From Spirodela intermedia (Eukaryota; Streptophyta; Magnoliopsida; Alismatales; Araceae), in assembly GCA_902729315.2 (NCBI GenBank), contig LR746277.1:1555001-1619000 (forward strand): 64,000 nt of DNA. Direction: 5' to 3'. Shown piece by piece: positions 1 to 11,776 of the stretch (positions are counted from its first letter, which is position 1; every line of letters starts with the position of its first letter). Position numbers and translations under genes: made by a program. The notes beneath the pieces are model-generated. The model was not told the DNA's origin and did not search any database. It saw nothing but the letters and a program-made list of their open reading frames with translations.

Positions 1-1450
1 CAAAATATGTAGGTTCATTCAAAAATACAAAATTACATTCCCAATTGGAGGAAGTGAGAGGAGAAGACCATCAAGTCCTAAAAATATATCCATAGGAAAC
101 TCTATCTACTTCATCTCTATCTTGTCTCATACTCCCCAAATGTTTGTTTAGTCCTGAATTCAAAAAAAAGTTAAAGAAAATGATGTTAGACAAAGGGGCC
201 AAAATAGATCTCTTTAAAGAAGAGCTACACAAGGTTTGAGGACTTAATATCCAGATGATCCCGTGATTTTAGGAGAATTAGGATCATTAATTACCTATTA
301 GATTATCTAATTCAAATAACCAAATAAGGCTTCCCAACCAAGGTTTGGACCACCAATCTTTCACACAAGGGTGGCTATCTTATGAATCTCACAAATTCTA
401 AGAGCAAGGATTTAAAGACAATGACTAACTTCACAAGAAATTTGAATATCAACACACCTTTGCAATAGAGATTTTTGGTGTCTTGAAGATTCTTATTGGT
501 TTGAATTCCATGAGCTTTGTTAGTGATTTTTCAAGGTTCAAACCGAGTGGTCCGTACCAAGGAGTGGACTGGTATCATTTGAAAGACATGGGCTGTTTGT
601 GCCGGGAGGTACAAATGAGGTCCAGAAGTAAGGTGAAATAATAAAATAATGATGAAAAGAAAAGAAAAGGTGGAGAGAGAAAAAGGGGGCAGAATGAGAG
701 GGTGTCAATGGGGGAGAGAGAGAGAGAAAAAAAAAATTGGGGGGTACTCGTGTGGGCGAGAACCAAGGGTGATTTTTTTTTTCTAAATACTAACTAAAGG
801 GCGAAGGGAGAAAAGGGGCAAAATGAGAATGTCAGTGGGAGAGAGAGAAAGAGGGGTTTCGTGGTGACAATAAGAGAGAGAAAGGAAAGGGTTTGTGTCA
901 GCAAAGAAGTGAAATGGCAATGATGAGGTGAACAGCAGGGAGGCGGAATGGCAGTGACAGAGCAGATGGCAAGGAGGAGAAGGCGAAATGAGGCATAGTG
1001 TCAACAATATGCCAATTAGAAATATGGTTGAAGAGTTCACTAACAATAAAAAGATAATAACAAAATGACCACATGAAAGCATTGGTTTATACCACTATGA
1101 AAATAAGTCATAGAAAAAAATAGACTATGATATATCATATATGCATGTGATGTACACTTGTCATTGTGTTTAAATGTACATTATCTAATAATATTTATAA
1201 CTAAGACTTAATAAAATATTAGTATAGATGTAAGTCTTAGATCAAACATTAAGGAGATTGATTAATTATCATGAAAACTAATTTAGTTTATATATAAAGT
1301 GAATTTAATATTTTATTACTATTTAACAGAAATACTAAAATAAAAAGACAATGTGCCAAGAATAAAAGAAGGGAGTAGAGAAACTTATTGTAAAATTTAA
1401 ATAAATATTGAAAGCATATAAATAAATGACAAAATTAAGAAAGATATCAT
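1..1450. repeat. AT-rich and GA-rich non-genic stretch; inverted-repeat partner of 8990-9520
   Basis: I see no supported gene here. Positions 590-1000 are purine-rich (runs of GAGAGA). Positions about 1090-1340 read as the reverse complement of 9330-9520, sharing for example the block around ATTATCTAATAATATTTATA at 1180. The CT-rich block at 8990-9330 and the GA-rich block at 590-1080 lie in matching positions, so the two stretches look like inverted copies of one repeat family. Reading frames on the minus strand are low-complexity Ser/Leu/Phe artefacts of CT repeats. The family is unidentified. Confidence 0.5.
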
Positions 1451-2663
1451 TGCCCAAGTTTAGTTTGCCTCTTAGGCAACTGGAGAGATAGGTGTGGTGG
1501 CTTGATTTTTTCTGAATGTGTCACACCACACTAGAAGTCACATAAGTGTCGTCTAAAAACACTATATCACTTGCTGGAGAGATCTGTTGAAAAGCGAGTC
1601 AGCCACTCTATTATCATTGTCTGGGGGGAGAAAGGAAGAGCTGACCACTTGCCAAAGGTCTTGAGTGTAGTTGGGGGAGGAAGGAACAAGCTCGTTGATC
1701 ACGTGAAAAGAGGGAAAAATAGATGCCATATTTGCGGCTGCTGTTGGGATTTTAAATATAATTGATAATGTCTATTTTACCATAATATAATTGATTATTA
1801 TCTTTATATCTCTAATGATGATACGTGCGAGAACTTAAGTTCTCGATATCATGGTGCTTTGCAAGCCACGGAATTAGATGTGCTTGATCATGTGATGTGC
1901 TGAGCAACATAGGATTAACCTACCATGAATTACTACTAATTGGGAACTTAAGTGCCTGGTATCCTGGCACTTCACTAGTTGTCAAATCATCCTTTCTGGT
2001 CACGTATGTGCTGAGCGACATCAAATTCATGAATTGTTGATAGATTCCTTTATGTTTTGGGTATCATGACAGTTCACTAGCCAAAGGATCTGGTAATGTG
2101 ACTCATTGAGCACCATTAGATCACACTGCACTTCAGATTGCTATCCTAAAACAAACAAAAACATTTAGTCCCACATTGAAAGTTTTTCTTCAATTAAACT
2201 GAATATATATCAAACTTACAGTCTCTTAGTAGATATCCCTTCTCCTAAAATAAAATAATACGCAAGACCATCTAGGGAGAAGGAAAAAGGTGTCCATCCT
2301 CGCATGCGCATGTGTGTGTGTATGATGCTCCTTGCTCCATGACTGGTTTGGCCACCAAGACATGGCAAGGGAGTGACACACACATGTGCAAAGCGAGTCT
2401 TTTGCCACTCGAGCCCAGCTCATGGCTCCCCCTCGGTCTAGGTCTATGCACTTACAACAACACCCCTATGGGTCAATTGTCAAGTATTGGCTTGCTAACG
2501 AGCATCAATATTTTACTATTAGGTTCTTTTACGTTTTTAATAATCAAAATTTATGCTAAGTTAACAATATATTACTATAATTATTTAATAATATATTATT
2601 ATAATTATTCTATAACTTAACACAAAAATAAAATAATAAAACTAATTAAAACACAAAATAGCA
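1451..2663 (+). repeat. Family-1 LTR-like element, copy A
   Basis: The element begins TGCCCAAGTTTAG and ends near CA at about 2663. It carries the internal landmarks shared with the copies at 7584-8605 (inverted) and 9530-10555 (direct): GAGAACTTAAGTTC near 1831, a TTTAGTCCCACATTG box near 2165, an ATATATC TATA-like stretch near 2206 and a conserved 200-bp block at 2240-2440. TG...CA ends and a TATA-like box suggest a solo LTR of about 1.2 kb. I found no clean target duplication (ATCAT on the left does not match the right flank), so the right end is approximate. Confidence 0.55.
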
Positions 2664-3514
2664 TGCCTAGTATAAATACATTTCTTGTGCTTCCAAGTTT
2701 CACTAGATCTATCCTTTTACAAAAACAAGAATATGTCTACTTAGAGCTTACCAAGAGATTATCTAGATTTTGAGCCCTATTTTGGCTGCTCATCAAGTCC
2801 ACATATATACAATTGAAAGGATCCCTGATTTGTTCTTTTTATAGAATATTCAAATTCTTTGCATTGTCATTAGAATAGTAGAGGCTTCTCTAGTGTGAAT
2901 GAGAGCAAACATATAGTAATGCTGAAGAAGGTTTTAGGGTGTTGGAGGAAATATTAAGAAAGAATTGGAAGAAACTTTAATTATTAGGAATAGGAAAGGT
3001 GTCATTATGTGGAAAGTGAGGGACTATCAACAAGAAGGGTGGATGGCTTCAGGCCCCTTGATAAATCTGATTATGGGAAAAGTATGAAGAAAGGCTTCAA
3101 AGAAAATGTTATCATTTGGAATATAAGTCATCAATTGGATACTCAGGTTTGATGTTTCTCCTAGAACTTGTAGTGGCAAATTTGACTATACGAAGATTCC
3201 ATATATCTCATGTACCACATGTTCTAAACAACAAAGTTTCTACTTTCACCAAAGAGCCAAAATAAAATAATCAATTATAATCAAAGTAGAGCTTTCATAA
3301 AATAATTTTCCTATGAGGTTTTTAATTTAAGTTGAATGGACATCTTGCTTCAATCGAAAATAATTATCTGTCATCATTGTTTGGTCACATATTGTAAGCA
3401 TTGCTGACATCTTGGTGAAATATCAATAAATATTGTTCTAATCCTGTCAATTGATCTGAAATATTGCATCTAGTTAACAATTGTAAACTTACTTGCTGCT
3501 TGATTTTATCTCAA
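2664..3514. other. Unannotated stretch 5' of the first visible SDR exon
   Basis: I searched here for the upstream SDR exons, in particular the Rossmann motif TGxxxGIG, and did not find them. The sequence is AT-rich and has no frame I recognise. If the gene had a normal 5' end, its first exons lie to the left of this window, or they have been lost. Confidence 0.4.
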
Positions 3515-4324
3515 AAATATAAGCATATAGATATTGTTGTCTCAAATGCTGCTGCTAATCCAACCCTTGATCACATATTGGCTATCGAAGAATCTAGTCT
3601 TGACAAACTATGGGAGATCAATGTTAAAGCTTTGATCTTGCTCTTAAAGGTAACTAACTAGATTTCAATGCTGGAATAGAATACAACGTTCTTGCTTGGC
3701 TCATAGTTTACTTGTTTGGCAGGATGTGGCACCCTATCTCTGCAAGGGATCATTTGTGATCTTGATCTCTTCAGTTGCAGGCTACCAACCAGGTCAATCA
3801 ATGTCCATGTATGCAGTCACAAAGATGGCACTTTTGGGGCTTACCAAGGTAATCTTATTTTGCTGGAAGGGAAGGTTCATTCATGAATTAACTTTTGTAT
3901 GTTATTGATGAAAAATAAAATGAAATTCCTAACAATGATGAGAATGTTTTAGGGAAAGAAAGGGATAAAGAGAAGTCATTCAAACCCCAAATATCCAAAA
4001 CATGTATGTTATAACATCTTGAGTACTACAAACTAAGATATGGGAGGAATACTTTGTAGGCTCCTAGGCAATGTTAGAACACTAAAACAAAGTCATTTGA
4101 CCATCTTAAAGTAGCTGCACATGATGTTTAGGATTAAGAAATTTTGATAAACATGAATACAGCTTATGGTAATAAGGTTCCATACATAGACTTCAAAACC
4201 TAGAGTGATTATGGAAAGAGCTAACTTTAGCAGATTTCTAGCATCAACTTATGACAAATGATGTGGATGATAAAACCATAAGAATTGTCTTTGACACAAA
4301 ATCTAAACTCATTTCAAAGGACCA

Positions 4325-4944
4325 CTATTAAAACTAGACTTTTGTGTTTTAAATAGTTTTATTATTTTAGTTTTGTGTGTTAACGTGCAGAATAAATATA
4401 GCAATATATTATTAATTTTGGAAGTCTAATGTTAAATAACTTAGAATAATTTTTATTTTTCAGAAAAAATATAAATATTAAAAAAAGGCCACTACCCATT
4501 GGCAAGCCGCCACTCGGCAATCAATAGCTAACTCAGAGGGGCACAATGGTCGAGTGGGTAAACTTAGAATAGGGGAGCCATGAGCTGGGCTCAAGTGGTG
4601 AAGAACTCATTTTGCACATGTGTGTATTAGTACCCTACCATGTCTTAGTGGCCAACTAGTCATGGAACAGGGAGCGTCATGCACACATGTGCGCACGAGG
4701 GTGGACCACCTTTTACCTTCTCCTAAGATGGTCTTGAGTATTATTTTATTTTGGATGAAACCAAGCCACCACACCAGTATCTGTCATTACCTAGGAGGCA
4801 AACTAAATTTGAGCAACTTGAGACACCAGTGTGGTAGCTTGGTTTTGTTCGAATGTGCTACATCATGTTGGAAGTTACAAAAGTATTGTCTAGCAATGTT
4901 GTGTTGTTTGCTAAAGAGATTCGCTAAATAAAAAGGTCAACTAT
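4325..4944 (-). repeat. Family-1 LTR fragments, head-to-head
   Basis: Positions 4325-4813 match the minus-oriented family-1 copy: a start resembling TATTAAAACTAGACTTTTG, then the shared 200-bp block at 4570-4740, with the middle of the LTR deleted. From about 4814 the sequence runs into a plus-oriented copy of the same family's 5' end (compare 1480-1600). The junction makes a hairpin-like inverted repeat around 4755-4850. The plus-oriented half continues at 6066-6118 beyond the solo LTR inserted at 4945. Confidence 0.55.
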
Positions 4945-6065
4945 TGATAATTATAAATTACTAGTTGCATCTATATATTAATATCTTATATATAGATATT
5001 AATTAATGAGTATAAAATATAATTATACATGTGTTACCGACTTATTATGACATTTATAATTTTTTATCATTTAAGTCTTAATGTATATTATTTTATTTGT
5101 TATTATGATACTAACCCCACGACTTTTATGAAGTCAAGTGATGATTCTCTCATATTTTCTTGATAATTATTTGATTGCAAAGACTGAGATGAGCTCTTAT
5201 TATGAGTTGGAAGTAATGGAAGAAGCCCAAGCCTTTAGCCCAAGAAAAAGCTCAAGTCTTATGATGAGGGCTAGCCTAATATGTTTATGAGCCCAATAGA
5301 GGGCATCACCTTGGCCTAGTCTATTTGGACCTAAAAGGGCTATCAAGAAATGAGATCTAAGCTGCCCATCTTAGGGCGCCTTAAGATGAAATTAAGAGAA
5401 GGATTAAAGTGTTGTTCTTATGGAAGAATCTGAACCGTTTACTAAGAAAATCAGTTATTAATTATAAATGTCTATTGGATAGGCTTAATTCTGGAGAAGA
5501 TTAAGACATCTCGCCTCCCTCTTGAAGGGTGCTTTTTGGCTCTCTTTCTAGCAATGGTTAGTCAAAGGAAATAGGAAGGAAATCAAGGCTCGATCAATGA
5601 CATTCTCATGCTTAAGATTGTCGTGGAGAAGAGACAATCTGAAAACGTATCAAGATCGTTGTGGATCAAACACTACTCGACTTAGGACTAGCGCACAATG
5701 AGGTATGTGTAAGATCTAGATTTAGAATGTCCTTGTAATCTTCTCTATGGATAGATTAACTCTTAATTCGAATTAATTTTACCATTTATTCTATCATTTT
5801 ATCACGTAGATCTATTCTCTTCCTTTTGTCACACTTTTCATTTCTCTTGTCTTTACCTTTGTTAGATTAATTTCATCCTTCACACTCTCAAGTATATATA
5901 TATATATAAGAAATAAGATAAGTAAAATTCTTACTCTTATCACCTACACTCTTTGAGGATCAACCCTTACTTATCCTAAACCAAGGAATGAGATTTTATA
6001 AATATTATTTGCATGAACTTGGTTGCATCACAATAACATATTTAACCTTTAAATCAAGTTCATCA
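4945..6065 (+). mobile_element. Solo LTR (family S), copy 1
   Basis: This 1,121-bp block starts TGATAATTATAAATT and ends AAGTTCATCA, so it has TG...CA termini. It is the inverted counterpart of 18926-20022. Flanking pentamers are ACTAT on the left (4940-4944) and ACCAT on the right (6066-6070), a target duplication with one mismatch. Sequence on both sides belongs to one older family-1 repeat, so the insertion is nested. No internal retroelement domain adjoins it, hence solo LTR. A (TA)n run lies near 5895. Confidence 0.75.
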
Positions 6066-6348
6066 ACCATGTTGTCACCATTGTCTAGAGGGAGAAAGAA
6101 ATAGTTGACCACTTGTTAAAGCTAGATTTTTGTGTTTTAATTAGTTTTATTATTTTATTTTATTTTATTTTGTTGACTTGTAAAATAAATATAAGATATA
6201 TTATTAATTTAGAAGTCTGAAGTAAAATACATAACATAATTTTTGATTATTTAAAAATAGAAAAGAATAAAATATAAAAATATTTCATCTACTAGTAAGC
6301 TAACACTCAATAGTTAACTCGAAGGGGTGCTACAGTCAAGTGGGTGGC
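6066..6348 (-). repeat. Family-1 LTR remnants between two inserted LTRs
   Basis: Positions 6066-6118 complete the plus-oriented fragment cut by the solo LTR at 4945. From about 6115 a minus-oriented family-1 copy starts (TGTTAAAGCTAG) and runs to 6348. It resumes at about 7584, after the LTR at 6349-7583. Confidence 0.5.
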
Positions 6349-7583
6349 TGATAAGTCCTCATTATCATGAATTAATGATTAATAAATAATATAGTTTTAG
6401 TCATAACCCATGATAAATAGACTTATATTTATGATAATGTGATTCTTGGCTAATTACATAATTTTATGTAAATTTATATGATTTTTATAATCTTATTTTT
6501 TAGATAAATAAAGAAAAAGAAAATAAAATAAAAAGATAGAAAAAAGGGGGGACCTATTAGCCAACTGGGCCCACAAGCAAGTCGGAAGAGCCTCCTCTTG
6601 CTACATAAACCTGAGGATGAAGCTCCCTAACATATGCTCCACCTCCATCCAACTCTTCTCTATTGGGTGACAGTTGCTAAAGAGCTGCAAAGTCACCGTT
6701 TTTCTACTTTGCTGGGTAACAACTACTAAAGATGATTTAATGACCTATTTCATCGATCTTTAAACTTCGCAAGAAGAATTAGAAATTACCCATGTCATCT
6801 TTGCCCAAGGAGAGCCTTCGAGGCCATGGAAATTGCATGAAAATCTTTCTAAACGCTTAGGATTTTAGTGCATCACTGACATATCATTGTCGTGACATCA
6901 GAACTCTGTTTTATTATTTTTTAATTAATTTAACTTCTATCATATTTTCTGAACTTCAAAAGGAGATCCAACGAATGCTCAAGTCGTCCATGTCTAAGGA
7001 GAGCCTTTGAGGCTATGGACATCATTCGATGACCCTCCTAAACATATAGAATTCTGACAATTACTATCACGAGGTTGGAACTCTGTCTTTCCTACTTTCA
7101 ACTAAATTCTTACTTCATTTAGTAATAATCTATGTGATTTTTACTTTCAAAACTATTCTTCGTTCAATTATGATTCTTCTAGCTTTTACAGATCTTAACT
7201 TATCCAATTAAATCGTCCGTAATCGCCTACGTAAAACTCACTGGACAGAATTTTGTTTATGCTCAATTCGTGTTCGTTGGACGCTGATGTCATCCTGACA
7301 TCCACACCCCTTATTTTCTTTTCTCATGAATTTAAATATATTTTATTTTCATTTCTTAGTCTAAAATTTATAAAAAATTATATTCTTTGAGAAAAATTCT
7401 GAAATATTACTTGAAAATTTTACATCTCTATGATCAACTTGAAAATTTTCCATTATTTTGAAAACTTTTATTAAATCACAATTGATATATTTGTTCAAAA
7501 ATACTTCTAAATATCTAAAAAATGATATTTTTTAGTTTTATAAATTTTAAATTTACATGATTTATTATACAACGACTAAGTCA
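6349..7583 (-). mobile_element. Family-2 (gypsy-type) LTR, inserted in a family-1 LTR
   Basis: The block starts TGATAAGTCC and ends GACTAAGTCA. Much of its length is the reverse complement of the gypsy 3' LTR at 15092-16709, including the GATGTCATCCTGACATC box near 7285 and the TTATCATGAATTAATGATTA end near 6362. It splits a family-1 LTR whose two halves flank it. GTGGC on the left and GTGAC at 7589-7593 may be a diverged target duplication, but five bases remain unexplained at that edge. Confidence 0.6.
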
Positions 7584-8610
7584 CGTTAGTGACTTAGATC
7601 GAGAGAGTCATGAGCTTGGCTCGAGTGGTGAAAGACTTACTCCATGCACGTGTGCGTCCCTTGCCACATCTTGGTGGTCAATTGATCGTGGAGCAAGGAG
7701 GAGCATACACAGGGGCGCGCGAGAGGGCAGACCACCTTTTTGCCTTCTCCCAAATGGACCTGGGAATTATTTTATGTCGGGAGAATGGATCTCTAATGAG
7801 GGATGATAGCTTTGATTTATATTTGGCTCATGCGTTGAAATATTTCTAACATGGGACTAAATGTTTTCGTGTGTCTCAAGGCAGCCATTTGGATCGTAGT
7901 GTGATCTAGCAGTATTCAATGAGCCACATCATCAGATAAGCTAGATCTTGCGGTGGGTGAGACACCACAATATCAAATGCATAAAGCAATTCATTGATGG
8001 TTCACGAATCTAATGCCGCTCAACACACATATGGTCATAGATGATGATCCAATAGCTAACAAGGCACCATGGTATCAAGAACTTTTGTTCCCGTCAGTAA
8101 TGATTCGTGACAGGTTGATCTTGTGTCTCTCAATGTGCCACGTGACCAAGCACATTTGATCTAGCAACTCATGAAGCATCATGATACCAAGAACTTAAGT
8201 TCTCACATGTATCGCTATTAGGGATATAAAGACAATAATTAATTATTTTCTAGTAAAATAGACTTTATCAATTATCTTTAAAATCTCAATGGTATTTGTA
8301 AATACAGAATTCATTCTTCCCTCCTTTTATGCAATCAACGCCTTCGGCAATCAACGAGCTCATTCCTTCATCCTCTGACTATCAAGGCCTTTGGTGAATG
8401 GTCTACTCTTCTCTTCTCCCCCTAGACGATGGTGATAGTGTGGTCAACCCTTCCTTTTGACAGATCTCTCTAGCAAGCAGCGCAACATTTCCTAAGGATA
8501 CTTCTGTGATTTCTAGTGTGGTGTGGCACGTCTGGACAAAACCAAGTTGCCACACTAGTGTCTCTAGTTGCCCAAGAGGCAAACTAAACTTGGGCAACGA
8601 TTTATTTCCT
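7584..8610 (-). repeat. Family-1 LTR-like element, copy C (3' portion on + strand)
   Basis: This is the reverse complement of copy A: the shared 200-bp block at 7600-7760, the GAACTTAAGTTC box at about 8188-8199 and the terminal AACTAAACTTGGGCA near 8600. Together with 6115-6348 it forms one minus-oriented copy interrupted by the LTR at 6349-7583. Short open frames in it are not genes. Confidence 0.6.
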
Positions 8611-8989
8611 ACTTTCAGTATTTACTTACCACACTAGTGGCATGTTTCGATTGAAATGAGTAGAACTAATTCAAAACTTGATGAATGATCTTCGCTCTTC
8701 TTTGAAAATCTTCTAAAACGCATCTAAGATTAAGCTAAGATCATTTTCAACTTATTTTCTATTGATTTTTGTAGTCAAATCCCAACATATTCATGTTCCC
8801 AGTATTTTATAATTAATGGATATTTTTCTATTTTTGAATGCGTTAAAGGCTGCTTAATAATTGTTAGACTATTAAAACAATGTGGAGACATTCACTGCTA
8901 ACCTTATGTGATGTGTGTGAATTCTCGAGCATACATTCGTTCGAGAATAATGGTCACCATAAAAATAAGTTGACCGTATTTCTCTCTTT

Positions 8990-9520
8990 CTTTATTATCG
9001 TCTTATTTCTCCTCTCCCTCTCTCATGAGACCTCTTCTTCTCTCTCTATCTCTCTTGAGATCTCTCTCTATTGATTGATCTTCCTCTCTCTCTCTCTTGA
9101 AACTTTTCTCTCTCTCTATCTCATGTGAAATTTCCTACTCTTTCTCTCTCTCTCTCTCTCTTGTGAGACTTTCTCTCTCTCTATCTCACATGAGATTTCT
9201 TCCTCTCTTTCTCTCTCTTTCACGAGAGATCTCTTCTCTCATCTTTCATGAGAACTCTTTCTTCTCTTTCTCTTTCCTCCTTCCTTTATTTGCTTCCCTT
9301 CCTTTATTCTTCTCACCTCACCCTTCTATTTTATTATTTCTGTTAAATAATAATAAAATATTAAAATCACTTTATATATAATTAAATTATTTTTCACGAT
9401 ATATTAATCAATCTCTCTATGTTTGACTTGAGACTTACTTCTATACTAATATTTTATTAAGTCTTAGTTATAAATATTATTAGATAATGTGTATTTAAAT
9501 ACATCAACAAGTGCACATCA
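8990..9520 (+). repeat. CT-rich repeat with CTCATGAGA-type palindromes, plus AT-rich tail
   Basis: Positions 9000-9260 are a CT tract broken at irregular intervals by variants of CTCATGAGAT. The tail at 9330-9520 is the inverted copy of 1090-1340. It abuts a family-1 copy at about 9530 that lacks its own 5' end. No gene is supported; the apparent Ser/Leu peptides are repeat artefacts. Confidence 0.5.
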
Positions 9521-9529
9521 CCACTCGTT

Positions 9530-10555
9530 AGTGGCCTTGAGTACAATTGGGAAAGGAAGGAACGAGCTCATCAATCGTTGGAGACATTGATCATGCAAAA
9601 GGAGGAAAGAACATATACCATAATCACGACTCTCATTGGGTTTTTAAAGATAATCATTAATATTTATTTTACTAGATGATAATTGATTATTAACTTTATA
9701 TCCCTAACAATGATACTTACGAGAACTTAAGTTCCCAATATCGTGGCACTTTGCATGCCACTAAATTAGAAGTGCTTGGTCACATGGAGCACTAAGTGAT
9801 GTAGGATTAACTCACCACGAACTACTTCCAACTGAGAACTTAACTCATTAGTACCATGGCACTTCACTCGTGGTTGGATCATTCTTTTTAGTCACGTGCA
9901 TGCTGAGTGTCATTAGATTCGCAAACTACCAATGGATTGCTTTATGCTTTGGGTATCGTGGCAGTTCACTAGCCATGAGATGTGCTTTATCTAGTAACGT
10001 GGTTCACTGAATATTGTTGGATCGCACCGTACTCCAATTGCCTTGAAACACATGAGAAAATTTAGTCTCACATCAAAATTATTTCGACGATTGAACTTAA
10101 TATATATCAAAGTTACATTTTCTAAATAGAAATACCTTCTTCTAAAATAAAATAATGTCTAAGACCATCTTAGGATAAGGTAAAAGGTGGGTCCGCCTTC
10201 ATGCACACACATGTGTACAACACTCTTTGCTCCACGACTAGTTGGCCACGAGGATGTGGTTGGGGAATGATGCTACTTCATCACTTAATACCAGCTCATG
10301 GCTCCCCTAGTCTAGGTCTATCCACTCAAGTGTAGCACCCCTCTAGGTTAGCTACCGAGTGCCAAGTGTGTCAACTTGCCTGCAAGCGGCGACGTTTTTT
10401 TATTTTATATTTATATTTTTTCTAAAAATAAAAAATTACATAGTTATTTGAAAAGTTACAAAATTAACAATATATTGCTATATTTATTTTTCAAGTTAAC
10501 ACACAAAAATAAAATCAGAAAACTATTGAAAACATAAAAATCTAGCTTTAACAAA
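9530..10555 (+). repeat. Family-1 LTR-like element, copy B, 5'-truncated
   Basis: Same orientation and order of landmarks as copy A: GAGAACTTAAGTTC near 9722, the CTTTATGCTTTGGGTATCGTGG block near 9940, TTTAGTCTCACATC near 10062, a TATA-like ATATATC near 10092, the shared 200-bp block at 10160-10330 and the end TCTAGCTTTAACA near 10555. The first 200 or so bases found in copy A are missing, replaced by the repeat at 8990-9520. Confidence 0.55.
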
Positions 10556-11776
10556 TATCCCTAACTTTGAATTTTGCTAGTTCCTAACAATAAGCAAAAA
10601 ACTTACAAAGTTAAAGTTATTTATTATTTTTTTAACCTAAATCATTTACTTTCTCATTTTTCCACTAGAGCTGATATTAAAATAAATATTCAAAGATATT
10701 CATGTGATTTGAAATAGTTACCTATAAGATCAAAAATTTAAATGATTCTATATACAAATGAATTATTCCAAAAATATTCATCCTAAATTTCATTCTCTTC
10801 AATACACAAAATTCAACATCTTTCATTTTCAGCAATCATTAATTAAATGATCAAAATTTTACTCAAGTTTTCAAATTATCTTCAACCTTCTCTTCTAGAT
10901 TTGTGCACCCAAGTAATTTATTCTATTTGTTTTTTATTATTACTATTATTATATAAGTAGCTAGTTTTCCCCATATAGCTTCTTTTTCATGTCTAAATCT
11001 CACATGTGGAAGGTTTCCACAAGAAAAGTGAGAAATCCCTATAGAAGCATTTGCAATCACTTTTCTTAACCTTGTCCAAGTCTCACATATAGTTTTGTCT
11101 CCATGGGATAAGTAAGAATCCCCATATATATATATATATATATATATATTCGTGAGTTGGGTCTTACACGCTATCATATGATGATTTTATTTATATATAT
11201 AAGATAAATGATCAATTACTCAAGATTGTCTAGCTTTCAATATTTTATACAATTTCAACCTCTTCACATCTAACTTCATGATTCCTACTAATTCCAAATG
11301 TGAATTTATAACATATGAATCATGATCATCAAGGTATATTTTGAAAATATTTCATCATTAAATGTCCCACATTTTTTTTCCACTAACACACTTTAACCTT
11401 CATACTTAAATGCATTTACCATCCTATAAGAAAAATATATAAATCTATGAATTCATCAAGACTAGTTCCTATGTTTAAAATTTCCTTCTATCCTAACTAT
11501 TCATAAAATAATTATAACTAAACTTTCTTTGCTGCCCCCATTTAAAATTGAATTATCCTCAATAATATGAGATATATTACCAAATTAAACTGCAAAGGAA
11601 AAGATATATACTCATAAATCAGTTAGTATAACACGACAAAAATAAATATATGAGCTAAAACAAAAATAAAATAAGGAGCAATGAAATTGAAAATTTATGA
11701 AGTAAAAAACACAAATTAAATTCTAAAAAGCTAAAATTATTGTGTTGCCTCGCAATTAACACTAAGTTTAACATCT
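10556..11776. other. AT-rich stretch, no gene seen
   Basis: Very AT-rich DNA with a (TA)n microsatellite at about 11126-11149. Positions 10985-11115 hold LTR-promoter-like text (CTCACATGTGG and CTCACATATAG boxes), which may be another old LTR fragment. No coding sequence is supported. Confidence 0.35.

Noticed and set aside
4535-4620. tRNA-like text (GGTCGAGTGGGTAAAC and GCTCAAGTGGTGAAG)
   Set aside because: No acceptor stem or T-loop follows at the right distance; it is part of the repeated LTR module.
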